A stretch of DNA of 64,000 nucleotides from Streptomyces sp. P9-A4 (lineage in GTDB: Bacteria; Actinomycetota; Actinomycetes; Streptomycetales; Streptomycetaceae), in contig NZ_JAZIFY010000001.1 in NCBI RefSeq assembly GCF_036634195.1, forward strand, positions 5,776,501 to 5,840,500. The letters run 5' to 3'. The translations under genes and the position numbers were made by a program. The notes under the pieces are model-generated. The model was not told the origin of the DNA. It saw nothing but the letters and a program-made list of their open reading frames with translations, and made no database searches. Below are positions 56,864 through 64,000 of the stretch, one piece after another. Each line of letters starts with the position of its first letter. Positions within the stretch are counted from its first letter, which is position 1.

Positions 56864-58624
56864 TCAGCTTTCGCCGTTCCACGACCGCCACAGATCTGAG
56901 TACGGTCCGCCCGCGCCGACCAACTCGTCGTGGGTGCCCAGCTCGACGATGCGGCCGGACTCCATGACGGCGATGCGATCGGCGTCGTGTGCGGTCTGCA
57001 GCCGGTGGGCGATGGCGATGACAGTGCGGTCCGACCGGACGGCGGCCACTGCCCGCTCCGCCTGCCGGGCCGTCGTCGGGTCGAGCAGTGACGTGGCCTC
57101 GTCCAGGATCAGGGTGTGCGGGTCCGCCAGAAGCACCCTGGCCAGGGTGAGCTGCTGTGCCTGGGCGGCCTCCAGTTCGACTCCGCCTGAGCCCAGCGGG
57201 GTGTCCAGGCCCTCCGGCAGTTCGGCCACCCAGTCCGCCTCCACCGACCTCAGGGCCGCGAGGACCGCCTCGTCGTCGGCTTCGGGCGCGGCCATGGTCA
57301 TGTTGTCGCGAAGGGTGCCCATGAACACGTGGTGCTGTTGCGTGATGAGGACGATGCGGTTGCCCAGTTCGCCCGCCGCGGCCTGGTCGGCGACGGGCAC
57401 GCCGCCGACCAGGACGTGGCCGGTGTCAGGGACGTCCACACCGGACAGCAACTTGCCGAGGGTGGACTTGCCGGCTCCTGAACGGCCGACCACCGCCAGC
57501 CGTTCACCGGGACGGACCAGCAGCTCTACGTCCTTGAGGATCTCGTGCCCGGGGACGTAGGAATACCCCACGCCCTTGACCTCGATGAGGTCGTCCACAG
57601 GGGCCGGCACAGGAGCGTCAGCTGTGTGCGACACCAGTCCGACACCCTTGATGCGGGCGAACGAGGCGCCGCTGCGCTGCAGTTGTTCGACCCAGATGAG
57701 CATCTGGTTGAGCGGGTCGACCAGCTGCCACATGTACAGGCTGCCCGCCACCACGACTCCCAGGGAGATCGCGCCGTTGAGGTAGCCGAACCCGCCCACG
57801 AGCAGGATGAGCGCCATGGGCAGCGTGTGCGCGAACTCGGTGACCGGGAACAGCACCGTCCGTAGGGAGAGGGTGCGCATGCCGGCGCGGTAGGTGGTGT
57901 CGATGGCCTTGTCGAGGGTGCTGTTCTGCAGTTCGCGCAGCCCGTAGGCCTCGACGGTACGGGCGCCGTGCGCGGTGGAGTTGAGGATCTCGGAGACATC
58001 GCCGGCGGCCGCTCCCTCGGCGAGGTAGGCGTCGCGGGCGCGCGCGAGGTACCAGCGGCTCACGCCCCACACGAGTGGCAGTCCCACGACCGAGCAGAGA
58101 CCGAGCAGCGGATCGAGGAGGAAGACCGCGGCGAAGATGAACACGACCTGGATTCCGGCGATGAACATGTCCGGAGCCGCATTGCGCAGCGTGGCCGCGA
58201 CCGTCGAGACGTCCAGGGTGGTACGGGTGACCAGATCACCGGTGCTCACCTCGTCCGCGACACGCCCCGGCAGCGAGAGGGTGCGGTCGACGACCTCCTC
58301 GCGGAGCCTGGCGAGCGCGCGCTCGCCGAAGCGATGGGAGAGACCTCGCGCATAGCGCGACAACACCAATCGGGCCGCCGAGAAGCCCAGAACCGCCGCG
58401 GCCAGTCCGTCGACTGCGGAGACGGACAGGTCACCGGACTCGACCCTGGTCACGATGCGGCCGAGGAGCCAGGGACCGGCCGCGCCGGCGAGCGCGGCAA
58501 GGCACGTCAGCAGCAGCATCGCGCAGACGGCGCCCGAGTCGTCCCTCAACAGCTGCCAGCCGGCCTGGCGAACCGTCCTGGCATCGGCGATCGGCAGGCG
58601 GGGCGTCTTGTTGGACCTGCTCAT
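56864..58624 (-). CDS. ABC exporter half-transporter (permease + ATPase), intact Walker motifs
   Basis: A 586-residue type IV (exporter) half-transporter. Six TM helices lie in residues 30-310 (LLTCLAALAGAAGPWLLGRI opens). The NBD has Walker A VVGRSGAGKSTLGKLLSGVD and Walker B HTLILDEATSLLD, with the switch His in VIAIAHRL. The signature is degenerate: LEAAQAQQLTLARVLLAD in place of LSGGQ. The partner gene upstream has the opposite defect. The ATG at 58624 overlaps the partner stop by 4 bp, so the two form a heterodimer. The substrate is unknown; a P450 gene is divergent upstream. Confidence 0.92.
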   Translation of the reverse strand: MSRSNKTPRLPIADARTVRQAGWQLLRDDSGAVCAMLLLTCLAALAGAAGPWLLGRIVTRVESGDLSVSAVDGLAAAVLGFSAARLVLSRYARGLSHRFGERALARLREEVVDRTLSLPGRVADEVSTGDLVTRTTLDVSTVAATLRNAAPDMFIAGIQVVFIFAAVFLLDPLLGLCSVVGLPLVWGVSRWYLARARDAYLAEGAAAGDVSEILNSTAHGARTVEAYGLRELQNSTLDKAIDTTYRAGMRTLSLRTVLFPVTEFAHTLPMALILLVGGFGYLNGAISLGVVVAGSLYMWQLVDPLNQMLIWVEQLQRSGASFARIKGVGLVSHTADAPVPAPVDDLIEVKGVGYSYVPGHEILKDVELLVRPGERLAVVGRSGAGKSTLGKLLSGVDVPDTGHVLVGGVPVADQAAAGELGNRIVLITQQHHVFMGTLRDNMTMAAPEADDEAVLAALRSVEADWVAELPEGLDTPLGSGGVELEAAQAQQLTLARVLLADPHTLILDEATSLLDPTTARQAERAVAAVRSDRTVIAIAHRLQTAHDADRIAVMESGRIVELGTHDELVGAGGPYSDLWRSWNGES

Positions 58625-60405
58625 CGGGACTGTCCTTCCACGGGCTGTGCCACGGCGGCTTCGCCAGGGATCTCGGTGCTGCCGCGGAACACCAGTGCCG
58701 CGTATCCCGGCTGTTCGGCGAGGAGCTCTCCGTGCGTACCGGTCGCCTGCACCCGGCCGTTCACGAGGTAGGCGACTTCGTCGGCCCGGCCGAGCACGAG
58801 CGGCGATGTGCTGACGACGAGGGTGGTCCGCCCGTGCCGGTGAGCTGCCACCCGGGCGGCAACGGTTGCCTCCGTGTGCGCGTCCAGTGCCGACGTCGGT
58901 TCTACGAGCAGGAGCACCGCCGGATCCGCGAGCAGGGCCCGCGTCAGCTGCAGCCGTTGGCGCTGTCCTCCCGAGACGTTGCGGGCCTGATTCTCCAGGC
59001 GGGTGTCGAGCCCGTCGGGGAGCGCGTCGATGAGGTCCTCCGCCGCGGCGGCGTGCAGCGCCCGCCGGATGTCCTCGTCGCAGGGGCCGGTGCTGCCGGA
59101 GACGACGGAACGCAGGGGGCCCGGGAACACATAGGCATCGTTGTCCGTGAGCAGAATGTGCCGCCTGAGAGCCGCGCGGTCCCAGTCGGACAGCTTGAGG
59201 TCCCCCCAGGAGGCCTCGGAGTCCGTGTAGCCGGCCAGCCGGTCCACCACGGCGCGCGGCTCGTCGGGACGGGCACCGACCAGAGCCGTCACTTTCCCCG
59301 GGGCCACCACCAGGCCCGATACAGGGTCGTGCAGCAGGCCGGGAGCGGCTGGGGGGTCGAGCCGGGTCCGGTGCTCCTCGGGAGCCGGCGCGAGCGCCAG
59401 GATGTCGACCACCCGCCGTGCGGAGACGAGCCCGCGCGGCAGGTCATCCGCCCCTTCGATCAAGGATGAGACGGGTACCAGCAGAGCGGCGACATATCCG
59501 TAGACCGCCACCAGCTCACCTACGGTGATGGCCCCACCGGCCGCCATCCGCGCGCTGATCCACGTCACCACGGCGAGGAAGACCATGGGCAGGCACGCGG
59601 TGAGTGCCTGGACCCAGCTGGTGATGGCAGCGACGCGGTATCCGAGGGGGACCAGAGCCTGGGAGCGTTCCCGGTACCGCCCGGCGAACAGGGGCTTGCC
59701 GCCGATCCCGTTGAGGACGCTCAGGCCGGCCACCATGTCGCCGGCGAGAGAGGTCAGAGCACCCTGGTCCTCCCGGTAGCGGCTTTCGGCGCCGTGCAGC
59801 TTTCCCAGCAAAGGGCCGACGGTCAGGGCCAGGGCCGGGACGCCGAGAAGGACCACCACGGCGATGACGGCCGAGATCCGGACCAGCAGGACGGCCGTTG
59901 CGGCATACGCGATGACCGCACCTACGCCGGGTCCGGTGATGGTCAGTGTCTGGGCGATCCTGCTGATGTCGCCGGCTTGGAGGTGTGTGAGCTCACCCGC
60001 AGACACCTGTCGGGGCAGCGCCGACCCCAGCCGGGTGACGTGGCGCGTGACGACCTGGACCGTCCGGTAGGCCGCGTCCACACGGATGCGCGTCATGGTG
60101 CGGTGCCGCAGGATGCCGAGGATCGCTGTCCCGGCCCCGGTGACGACCACGGCTCCGATCCAGAGGAGCAGCATCCCGGTGTCCCGCGCCTTGAGCCCCT
60201 CGTCGATCGTCTTCGACAACAGGTACGGCGGAAGCATGAGCGCACACATCCACGTACTGCCCCATAGAGTGCCGAGCAGTACCCGCCTGTACTGACTTGT
60301 CGTCAGCCACCACAGGAACCGCAGCGGACTCCGATGATCCGGCAGGCCCGGGGACTCGTAAGGAACCCTGCGCGCGCCTTCGGGCAGGTCTGGTCCATGT
60401 GTCAT
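58621..60405 (-). CDS. ABC exporter half-transporter with degenerate ATP site
   Basis: A 594-residue half-transporter. The TM domain starts WWLTTSQYRRVLLGTLWGST, with further helices MLLLWIGAVVVTGAGTAILG and AVIAVVVLLGVPALALTVGP. The NBD lacks a Walker A (VTALVGARPDEPRAVVDRLA has no GKS/T), and Walker B is VLLLVEPTSALD with Val instead of Asp. The signature NVSGGQRQRLQLTRALLADP is intact. Paired with the next gene, it would form one competent and one dead ATP site. The ATG at 60405 follows AAGGA; the upstream open frame crosses a terminator and is not used. Confidence 0.9.
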   Translation of the reverse strand: MTHGPDLPEGARRVPYESPGLPDHRSPLRFLWWLTTSQYRRVLLGTLWGSTWMCALMLPPYLLSKTIDEGLKARDTGMLLLWIGAVVVTGAGTAILGILRHRTMTRIRVDAAYRTVQVVTRHVTRLGSALPRQVSAGELTHLQAGDISRIAQTLTITGPGVGAVIAYAATAVLLVRISAVIAVVVLLGVPALALTVGPLLGKLHGAESRYREDQGALTSLAGDMVAGLSVLNGIGGKPLFAGRYRERSQALVPLGYRVAAITSWVQALTACLPMVFLAVVTWISARMAAGGAITVGELVAVYGYVAALLVPVSSLIEGADDLPRGLVSARRVVDILALAPAPEEHRTRLDPPAAPGLLHDPVSGLVVAPGKVTALVGARPDEPRAVVDRLAGYTDSEASWGDLKLSDWDRAALRRHILLTDNDAYVFPGPLRSVVSGSTGPCDEDIRRALHAAAAEDLIDALPDGLDTRLENQARNVSGGQRQRLQLTRALLADPAVLLLVEPTSALDAHTEATVAARVAAHRHGRTTLVVSTSPLVLGRADEVAYLVNGRVQATGTHGELLAEQPGYAALVFRGSTEIPGEAAVAQPVEGQSR

Positions 60406-60485
60406 CTCGGCCGTCCTTGCGTGGGATCGAGGGGCGTCAGCGACTGATCCGGCTGCGGTACCGCATGCGCCGTACGCAAGAAAAT

Positions 60486-60511
60486 GCCATACGGCCGAAG
60501 GGCCGTACGGC
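60486..60511 (-). terminator. Intrinsic terminator (minus strand) upstream of the ABC operon
   Basis: On the minus strand GCCGTACGGCC-CTTC-GGCCGTATGGC is followed by ATTTTCTT, a stem with a U-rich tail. It would stop a minus-strand transcript coming from the 60.5-61 kb gap, implying something is transcribed there. Confidence 0.7.
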
Positions 60512-60994
60512 GTGAGGTCGCAATGCGCCAACGAAGGTGACAACGTCGAACCGTTCGCCTCGGCGTATCGCCATCCGCTCGGCCTCATCGGGTAAGCCGG
60601 AGCGAGGTTCCTGGCCGATGCGAGGCTCACCGGCTTCGACGAGTTCCTCGAAGCTGCCGCCGGCCAGAAGGCATTCCCATTCGAATCTAGGCGCTGGGGG
60701 AGCTGCCGGCGGCACCGGAAGGCCGAATTGACGGCCTTCTGAAGGGCGTTGGGTGACGGCTGTCAACGGCCCGTCAAATCCGGGCGGGGGAGCATCACGG
60801 TCACATCAACGGATCGTCGCCGTCTGCCTCGTCGGCTGTCTGGTAGCCGCGCTGATCTGCCCCCCGGAGAAGTTCTGAACCCTCCCGCACCGTCGGAGCC
60901 CGACGTCCTGAGGGGTCTCGACGAGGGCCGGCCCGGCGGGCAACGCGACCGTGACGCCCACCGGCGTCGGGCATTGCCTTCGTCGTCATTCATT

Positions 60995-61009
60995 GCAACG
61001 AAGCGTTGC
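60995..61009. promoter_or_regulatory. Operator-like inverted repeat GCAACG-AAG-CGTTGC
   Basis: Perfect 6-bp arms, embedded in a longer TTGCA-rich patch about 140 bp before the P450 start. The style fits MarR- or LacI-type sites; the binding protein is unknown. Confidence 0.4.
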
Positions 61010-61145
61010 GTTCGGTTGCAGCATCATTGCATCAATTCCTCGCTCCTGACCTGGAGTTACGTGAATCCATGATTGACGGAGCTTCCGGGAGCGCCGTAGC
61101 TTTCAAGTTGTGTAAACGTGTACTGACGCGAAGTGAGGAATGGCC

Positions 61146-62336
61146 ATGAGTGAGTCCCCGTACACCGTCACGGCGCTGCCGACGGAGCGTCGGCCCGGCT
61201 GCCCCTTCGACCCGCCGGCGGAGCTGGTCGACGCCCGCAGCCACGGCCCCATCAGCCGCTACACCCACCCCGGCGGGAAGCCCGGCTGGCTGATCACCGG
61301 ATACGACCTGGTCAGGTCGGTCCTGGCCGACCCGCGGTTCAGCTCGCGCAAGGAGCTGATGAACGTGGTCGACTTCGAGCTTCCGCCGGCGCCGCCCGGC
61401 GAGTTCCTGCTCATGGACGAGCCGCAGCACAGCCGCTACCGGAAGCCCCTGGTGGGCAAGTTCACCGCACGCCGGATGCGCCTGCTCACCGAGCGCGTCG
61501 AGCAGATCACCGCCGAGTGCCTGGACGCCATGGAGCAGGCGGGGCCGTCGGCGGACCTCGTGACCGCGTTCGCCAAGCCCATCCCCACGATCATCATCTG
61601 TGAGCTGCTGGGCGTCCCGTACGAGGACCGGGACTTGTTCCAGGAACAGATCGACAAGTTCATGGGCGGCGCGACGAGCGACGAGGAGCTGATCGCGGCC
61701 TACACCGCGACCCAGGAGTACCTCGCCCAGCTGGTGGCCGCCAAGCGCGCGAACCCCACCGACGACGTGCTCAGCGAGCTCACCGACAGCGATCTGACCG
61801 ACGAGGAACTGAAGGGGATCAGCCTCATCCTGCTGGCGGCCGGGTTCGACACCACCGCGAACATGCTGTCCCTCGGCACCTTCGCGCTCCTGCGGAACCC
61901 GGAGCAGCTGGCCGCGCTGCGCGCCGATCCCCAGCTCATCGACCCGGCCGTGGAGGAGCTGCTGCGGTACCTCAGCGTCGCCAAGTCGTTCATGAGGACG
62001 GCGCTGGAGGACGTCGAGGTGGGCGGGCAGACCATCGAGGCCGGTACGACGGTCGTCCTCTCCTACCACATGGCCGACCACGACCCCGAGCGCTTCACCG
62101 ACCCCCACGTACTCGACCTCCAGCGGCAGGACGGCGGACACCTGGCCTTCGGCCACGGCATCCACCTGTGTCTGGGCCACCAGCTGGCCCGCGTCGAGAT
62201 GCGGGTCGCCTTCGCCGCGCTGCTCGACCGCTTCCCCACGCTGCGCCTGGCCGTACCGGCCGAGGAGGTCGCCCTGCGCCCGGAGACCGCGGACATCTAC
62301 GGGGTGAAGAGCCTCCCGGTCACCTGGGACGCGTGA
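61146..62336 (+). CDS. Cytochrome P450
   Basis: A 396-residue soluble bacterial P450. The N-terminus has GCPFDPPAEL. The I-helix oxygen groove is ILLAAGFDTTANML, the ExxR motif lies in VEELLRYLSV, and the heme loop is HLAFGHGIHLCLGHQLARVE with the thiolate Cys. It hydroxylates an unknown small molecule using a ferredoxin encoded elsewhere. The ATG at 61146 is chosen because GAGGA ends 6 bp earlier; the ATG at 61140 abuts it. It is divergent from the ABC exporter, which could export its product (inference). Confidence 0.95.
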   Translation: MSESPYTVTALPTERRPGCPFDPPAELVDARSHGPISRYTHPGGKPGWLITGYDLVRSVLADPRFSSRKELMNVVDFELPPAPPGEFLLMDEPQHSRYRKPLVGKFTARRMRLLTERVEQITAECLDAMEQAGPSADLVTAFAKPIPTIIICELLGVPYEDRDLFQEQIDKFMGGATSDEELIAAYTATQEYLAQLVAAKRANPTDDVLSELTDSDLTDEELKGISLILLAAGFDTTANMLSLGTFALLRNPEQLAALRADPQLIDPAVEELLRYLSVAKSFMRTALEDVEVGGQTIEAGTTVVLSYHMADHDPERFTDPHVLDLQRQDGGHLAFGHGIHLCLGHQLARVEMRVAFAALLDRFPTLRLAVPAEEVALRPETADIYGVKSLPVTWDA

Positions 62337-62371
62337 CCACGAACCGGTGACGGGCGAGGTCGCCCAGGGAC

Positions 62372-62399
62372 GCCGCCCCTCTCCGCGGGGCGGGGCGGC
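62372..62399. terminator. GC-rich hairpin between P450 and serine hydrolase genes
   Basis: GCCGCCCC (62372-62379) pairs with GGGGCGGC (62392-62399) between convergent genes. The stem is short but GC-only. Confidence 0.5.
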
Positions 62400-62471
62400 C
62401 CGCAGACCCATCAGCGGTGGGACGACCTCGCGGCGATGATCTCCTCGAACGGCCCGGGCTCGCTGGGCCGG

Positions 62472-63659
62472 TCACCCCTGGAGGCGGGTGCCGATCTGGA
62501 GGAACGCCTGTACCAGGGGCGCCTGGGGGACGGCCGGGGAGACGACCTGGGAGGCGTAGTGGACGATCACCAGGTCGAGTGCGGGGGAGATGAACAGGCG
62601 CTGGCCGTGGATGCCGCTGGCCATGAAGGAACCGTAGGGGTCGTTCGGGATCCACCACAGGTCGTGGTACGAGAGCGTGGCCGGCGCGTCGGCGGGAGCG
62701 GCGGGGAAGCGGACGCGACGGGCGTAGCCGTCGGGCACGCCCGAGACGATCGTGGTGGCGACGGCCTCGGGGACGATCTGGCGGTCGCCGATCGCGCCGC
62801 CGCAGCGGATCATCTCGCCGAGACGGGCCAGGTCGCGGGCGGTGGCGCTGAACCCGCCGGCGGCGGCCTCGGTCCCGTCCGCGTCGAGGAGGTAGTACGC
62901 GTCCTCCTCGGCGCCGATGCGGGACCAGATCGTCTCGGACAGCAGCGCCGAGGTGGTGGTGCCGGTGACGCGGCGCAGGACTTCCGCGAGGGCTTCGGCG
63001 TTGCCGTTCTCGTAGCGGAACTCGGTGCCGGGCTCGCCGGTCGCCCGTGCGGTGGCGAGGTGTTCGCGGATCGTGGCGGGCCCGGCGTACCCGTAGGGGC
63101 GCAGTTGGGGGGCGAGGACGGCGAAGTACCGCTGCGCTTCGAGCGCCTTGTCGTACGCGCGGCCCGCGTAGCTCATCAGGGTGCCCATGTGGAGCAGGTC
63201 GTCGACCCGGGCCTCCCCGAAGGCGGTGCCGGCGAGTTCGGGGACGTACTTCGTGACCCGCGCGTCGCGGGCGAGCTGTCCGTCATGGGCGAGGACCGCG
63301 GCGAGCAGGCCCAGGTAGGACTTCGCGGCGGAGGCGTTGAAGTGCGGGACATGGGACTCGTAGCCGTGCAGGTACTCCTCGTGGACGAGGGCGCCGCGGT
63401 GCATGACGAGCAGTGCGTCGGTCTCCGCCAGGGCGAGGAGCTCCGCGAGGGTGAAGGACCGGCCGTGCGGCCCGGTGAAGGTGAGGCCGTCGAGGGCGCC
63501 GGCCGGTGCGGCGGGCAGCGGGGAGGCGCCGCCGGAGCCCCGCCAGACACGGCGGCTCGGAATGAGTTCCCGGCCCGAGGTCGTGTGCCGTCGGGCCCAG
63601 GTGGGATCGGTGTATCCCCGCGCCCAGACGAGGTCGGCCAACGAGGGAATGCCTGTCAT
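62472..63659 (-). CDS. Beta-lactamase-fold serine hydrolase (class C/NylB-like)
   Basis: A 395-residue hydrolase. The nucleophile motif is HFNASAAKSYLGLLAAVLAH (SxxK), the second motif FRYENGNAEALAEVL (YxN), and the third region lies near YHDLWWIPNDPYGSFMASGI followed by HGQRLFISPALDLVIVHYAS. The overall order resembles 6-aminohexanoate-dimer hydrolases and esterases of this fold rather than true beta-lactamases. No signal peptide is seen, so it is probably cytoplasmic. The ATG at 63659 has GGAG upstream; an in-frame ATG further up would run through 15-bp repeats encoding an Arg/His-rich leader and is rejected. Confidence 0.88.
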   Translation of the reverse strand: MTGIPSLADLVWARGYTDPTWARRHTTSGRELIPSRRVWRGSGGASPLPAAPAGALDGLTFTGPHGRSFTLAELLALAETDALLVMHRGALVHEEYLHGYESHVPHFNASAAKSYLGLLAAVLAHDGQLARDARVTKYVPELAGTAFGEARVDDLLHMGTLMSYAGRAYDKALEAQRYFAVLAPQLRPYGYAGPATIREHLATARATGEPGTEFRYENGNAEALAEVLRRVTGTTTSALLSETIWSRIGAEEDAYYLLDADGTEAAAGGFSATARDLARLGEMIRCGGAIGDRQIVPEAVATTIVSGVPDGYARRVRFPAAPADAPATLSYHDLWWIPNDPYGSFMASGIHGQRLFISPALDLVIVHYASQVVSPAVPQAPLVQAFLQIGTRLQG

Positions 63660-63686
63660 GCGTCCGCTCCGCTCTTCAGTCCTGCG

Positions 63687-63795
63687 CCTGCCGGACATGC
63701 GGCTGCCGGTCACGTGCCCGGTCCTGTGCCTGCCGGGCACGCATCTGCCGGTCGCGTGCCTGCCGGTCACGTGCCTGCCAGGCATGCGCCTTCCG
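63687..63795. repeat. Imperfect 15-bp tandem repeat (TGCCGGTCACGTGCC)
   Basis: About seven degenerate copies of TGCCGGTCACGTGCC lie between the hydrolase start and the 35-bp palindrome. Several contain CACGTG. They could place the operator at a distance or be slippage products. Confidence 0.75.
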
Positions 63796-63830
63796 GTCGA
63801 GTTACCGTACACAGTGTTCGGTAACTCGAC
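63796..63830. promoter_or_regulatory. 35-bp near-perfect palindrome, probable operator
   Basis: Arms GTCGAGTTACCG (63796-63807) and CGGTAACTCGAC (63819-63830) are exact complements. The centre TACACAGTGTT itself contains ACAC-a-GTGT, leaving one unmatched pair plus the middle base. The form is typical of TetR/GntR operators. It lies 137 bp upstream of the hydrolase start. Confidence 0.65.
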
Positions 63831-63880
63831 CAGAGGTGTGGCGGCGGGGGCGAAGGCCCTCGCGTGCGGGCCGGGTCGGC

Positions 63881-64000
63881 TCAGGGGGTGAGGTCGAGGG
63901 CCCCCGGTGCGTCGGACGGGGTGAGTCCGGTGGCCCAGACGCGGCCGTAGACCGAAAGGTCCCGCAGGTGGGCGGTGATCTCGGCGGCGCCGTAGCCGGT
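63881..64000 (-). CDS. C-terminal end of unknown protein (truncated by window edge)
   Basis: The minus frame is open from the window end to a TGA at 63883-63881. The visible 39 residues are TGYGAAEITAHLRDLSVYGR, then VWATGLTPSDAPGALDLTP. Third positions are strongly G/C, as expected of coding sequence. The family is not recognised. It is the next gene upstream of the serine hydrolase on the same strand, separated from it by the palindrome and repeats; its product could be the regulator of that site, but nothing visible shows this. Confidence 0.5.
   Translation of the reverse strand, partial: TGYGAAEITAHLRDLSVYGRVWATGLTPSDAPGALDLTP

Larger units (their letters stand above)
60406..61145. other. 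740-bp gap between ABC exporter and P450 genes
   Basis: Unusually long and AT-richer than the surroundings. It contains a minus-strand terminator (60486-60511), an inverted repeat (60995-61009), repeated TTGCA motifs at 60993-61035, and both divergent promoters presumably. A minus-strand frame from 60766 to 60437 is open for 109 codons, but it crosses the terminator and lacks clear coding bias, so I do not call it. Confidence 0.6.

Noticed and set aside
60437..60766. 109-codon minus-strand ORF upstream of the ABC operon
   Set aside because: It crosses a terminator, lacks a convincing ribosome site and third-position bias, and contains a TTA codon; no family recognised.
63687..63795. CRISPR-like array
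   Set aside because: Repeats are 15 bp, contiguous and degenerate with no spacers; the same reasoning excludes 7308-7380 and 54489-54548.
62472..63812. Extended N-terminus of the serine hydrolase from the upstream in-frame ATG
   Set aside because: The extra 51 residues are translated tandem repeat (Arg/His/Gly) and include the palindrome; ATG 63659 has a ribosome site.

Overview
The window is high-GC, almost wholly coding actinobacterial DNA with GTG/TTG starts and very strong third-position G/C bias. Its gene content (sepH, cutR/cutS, a DUF4193 zinc-ribbon protein, dut, a three-Cys-tailed ferrochelatase, kdpD/kdpE) points to the chromosome core of a Streptomyces. Only gene families were recognised by eye; no database search was run.

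Layout. 0-2 kb: end of an unknown gene, a TetR regulator and a divergent isochorismatase-type hydrolase sharing an operator-like palindrome. 2-7.3 kb: a three-gene surface-glycan set (YfhO-like membrane protein, GT2 glycosyltransferase, polysialyltransferase-family protein). 7.3-24.3 kb: conserved core with a VOC protein, rhodanese, SepH, a lactone oxidase/MFS pair, ferrochelatase, an inositol-phosphatase-family enzyme, CutRS, DUF4193, DUF3093, thioesterase, dUTPase, DUF3710 and a lone ABC ATPase. 24.3-34.1 kb: KdpD/KdpE, an OB-fold protein, DUF3159, two TrkA-type proteins, a KimA-like permease and a TrmA-family RNA methyltransferase. The Trk-type proteins and the KimA-like permease suggest a potassium-handling group, although kdpFABC is absent.

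34.0-42.7 kb is an accessory island inserted at the 3' end of the RNA methyltransferase gene and bounded by 67-bp direct repeats (64/67 identical) that duplicate that gene end. No recombinase is visible. The island carries decayed genes (a doubly frameshifted ORF, a JetD/TIGR02679 C-terminal fragment, a helicase-like tail), a PD-(D/E)XK nuclease, and two convergent, diverged nuclease-helicase fusions (DUF2075 type). Both fusions start behind the same duplicated leader, with a promoter-like motif, a small palindrome and a hairpin whose 3' arm could be the ribosome binding site. An overlooked 42-residue membrane protein lies between them. This is the best candidate here for an undescribed, probably defensive, system.

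42.8-56.7 kb is a more variable chromosome segment: an in-frame ArcD/ArcA deletion chimera, a DUF1269-baeRF-DUF1269 group, a SigJ/TIGR02960-type sigma factor, a DinB-like protein, two divergent APC-type transporters (one KimA-like), a DUF4118 membrane protein, a GNAT protein, a 25-residue ribosomal protein (bL37-like), an SDR protein lacking the catalytic Lys, and an IS5-type transposase remnant joined to the last 52 codons of a kdpB. 56.8-64 kb holds a heterodimeric ABC exporter with complementary degenerate ATP sites, a cytochrome P450, a beta-lactamase-fold serine hydrolase with a large operator-like palindrome upstream, and the end of an unknown gene.
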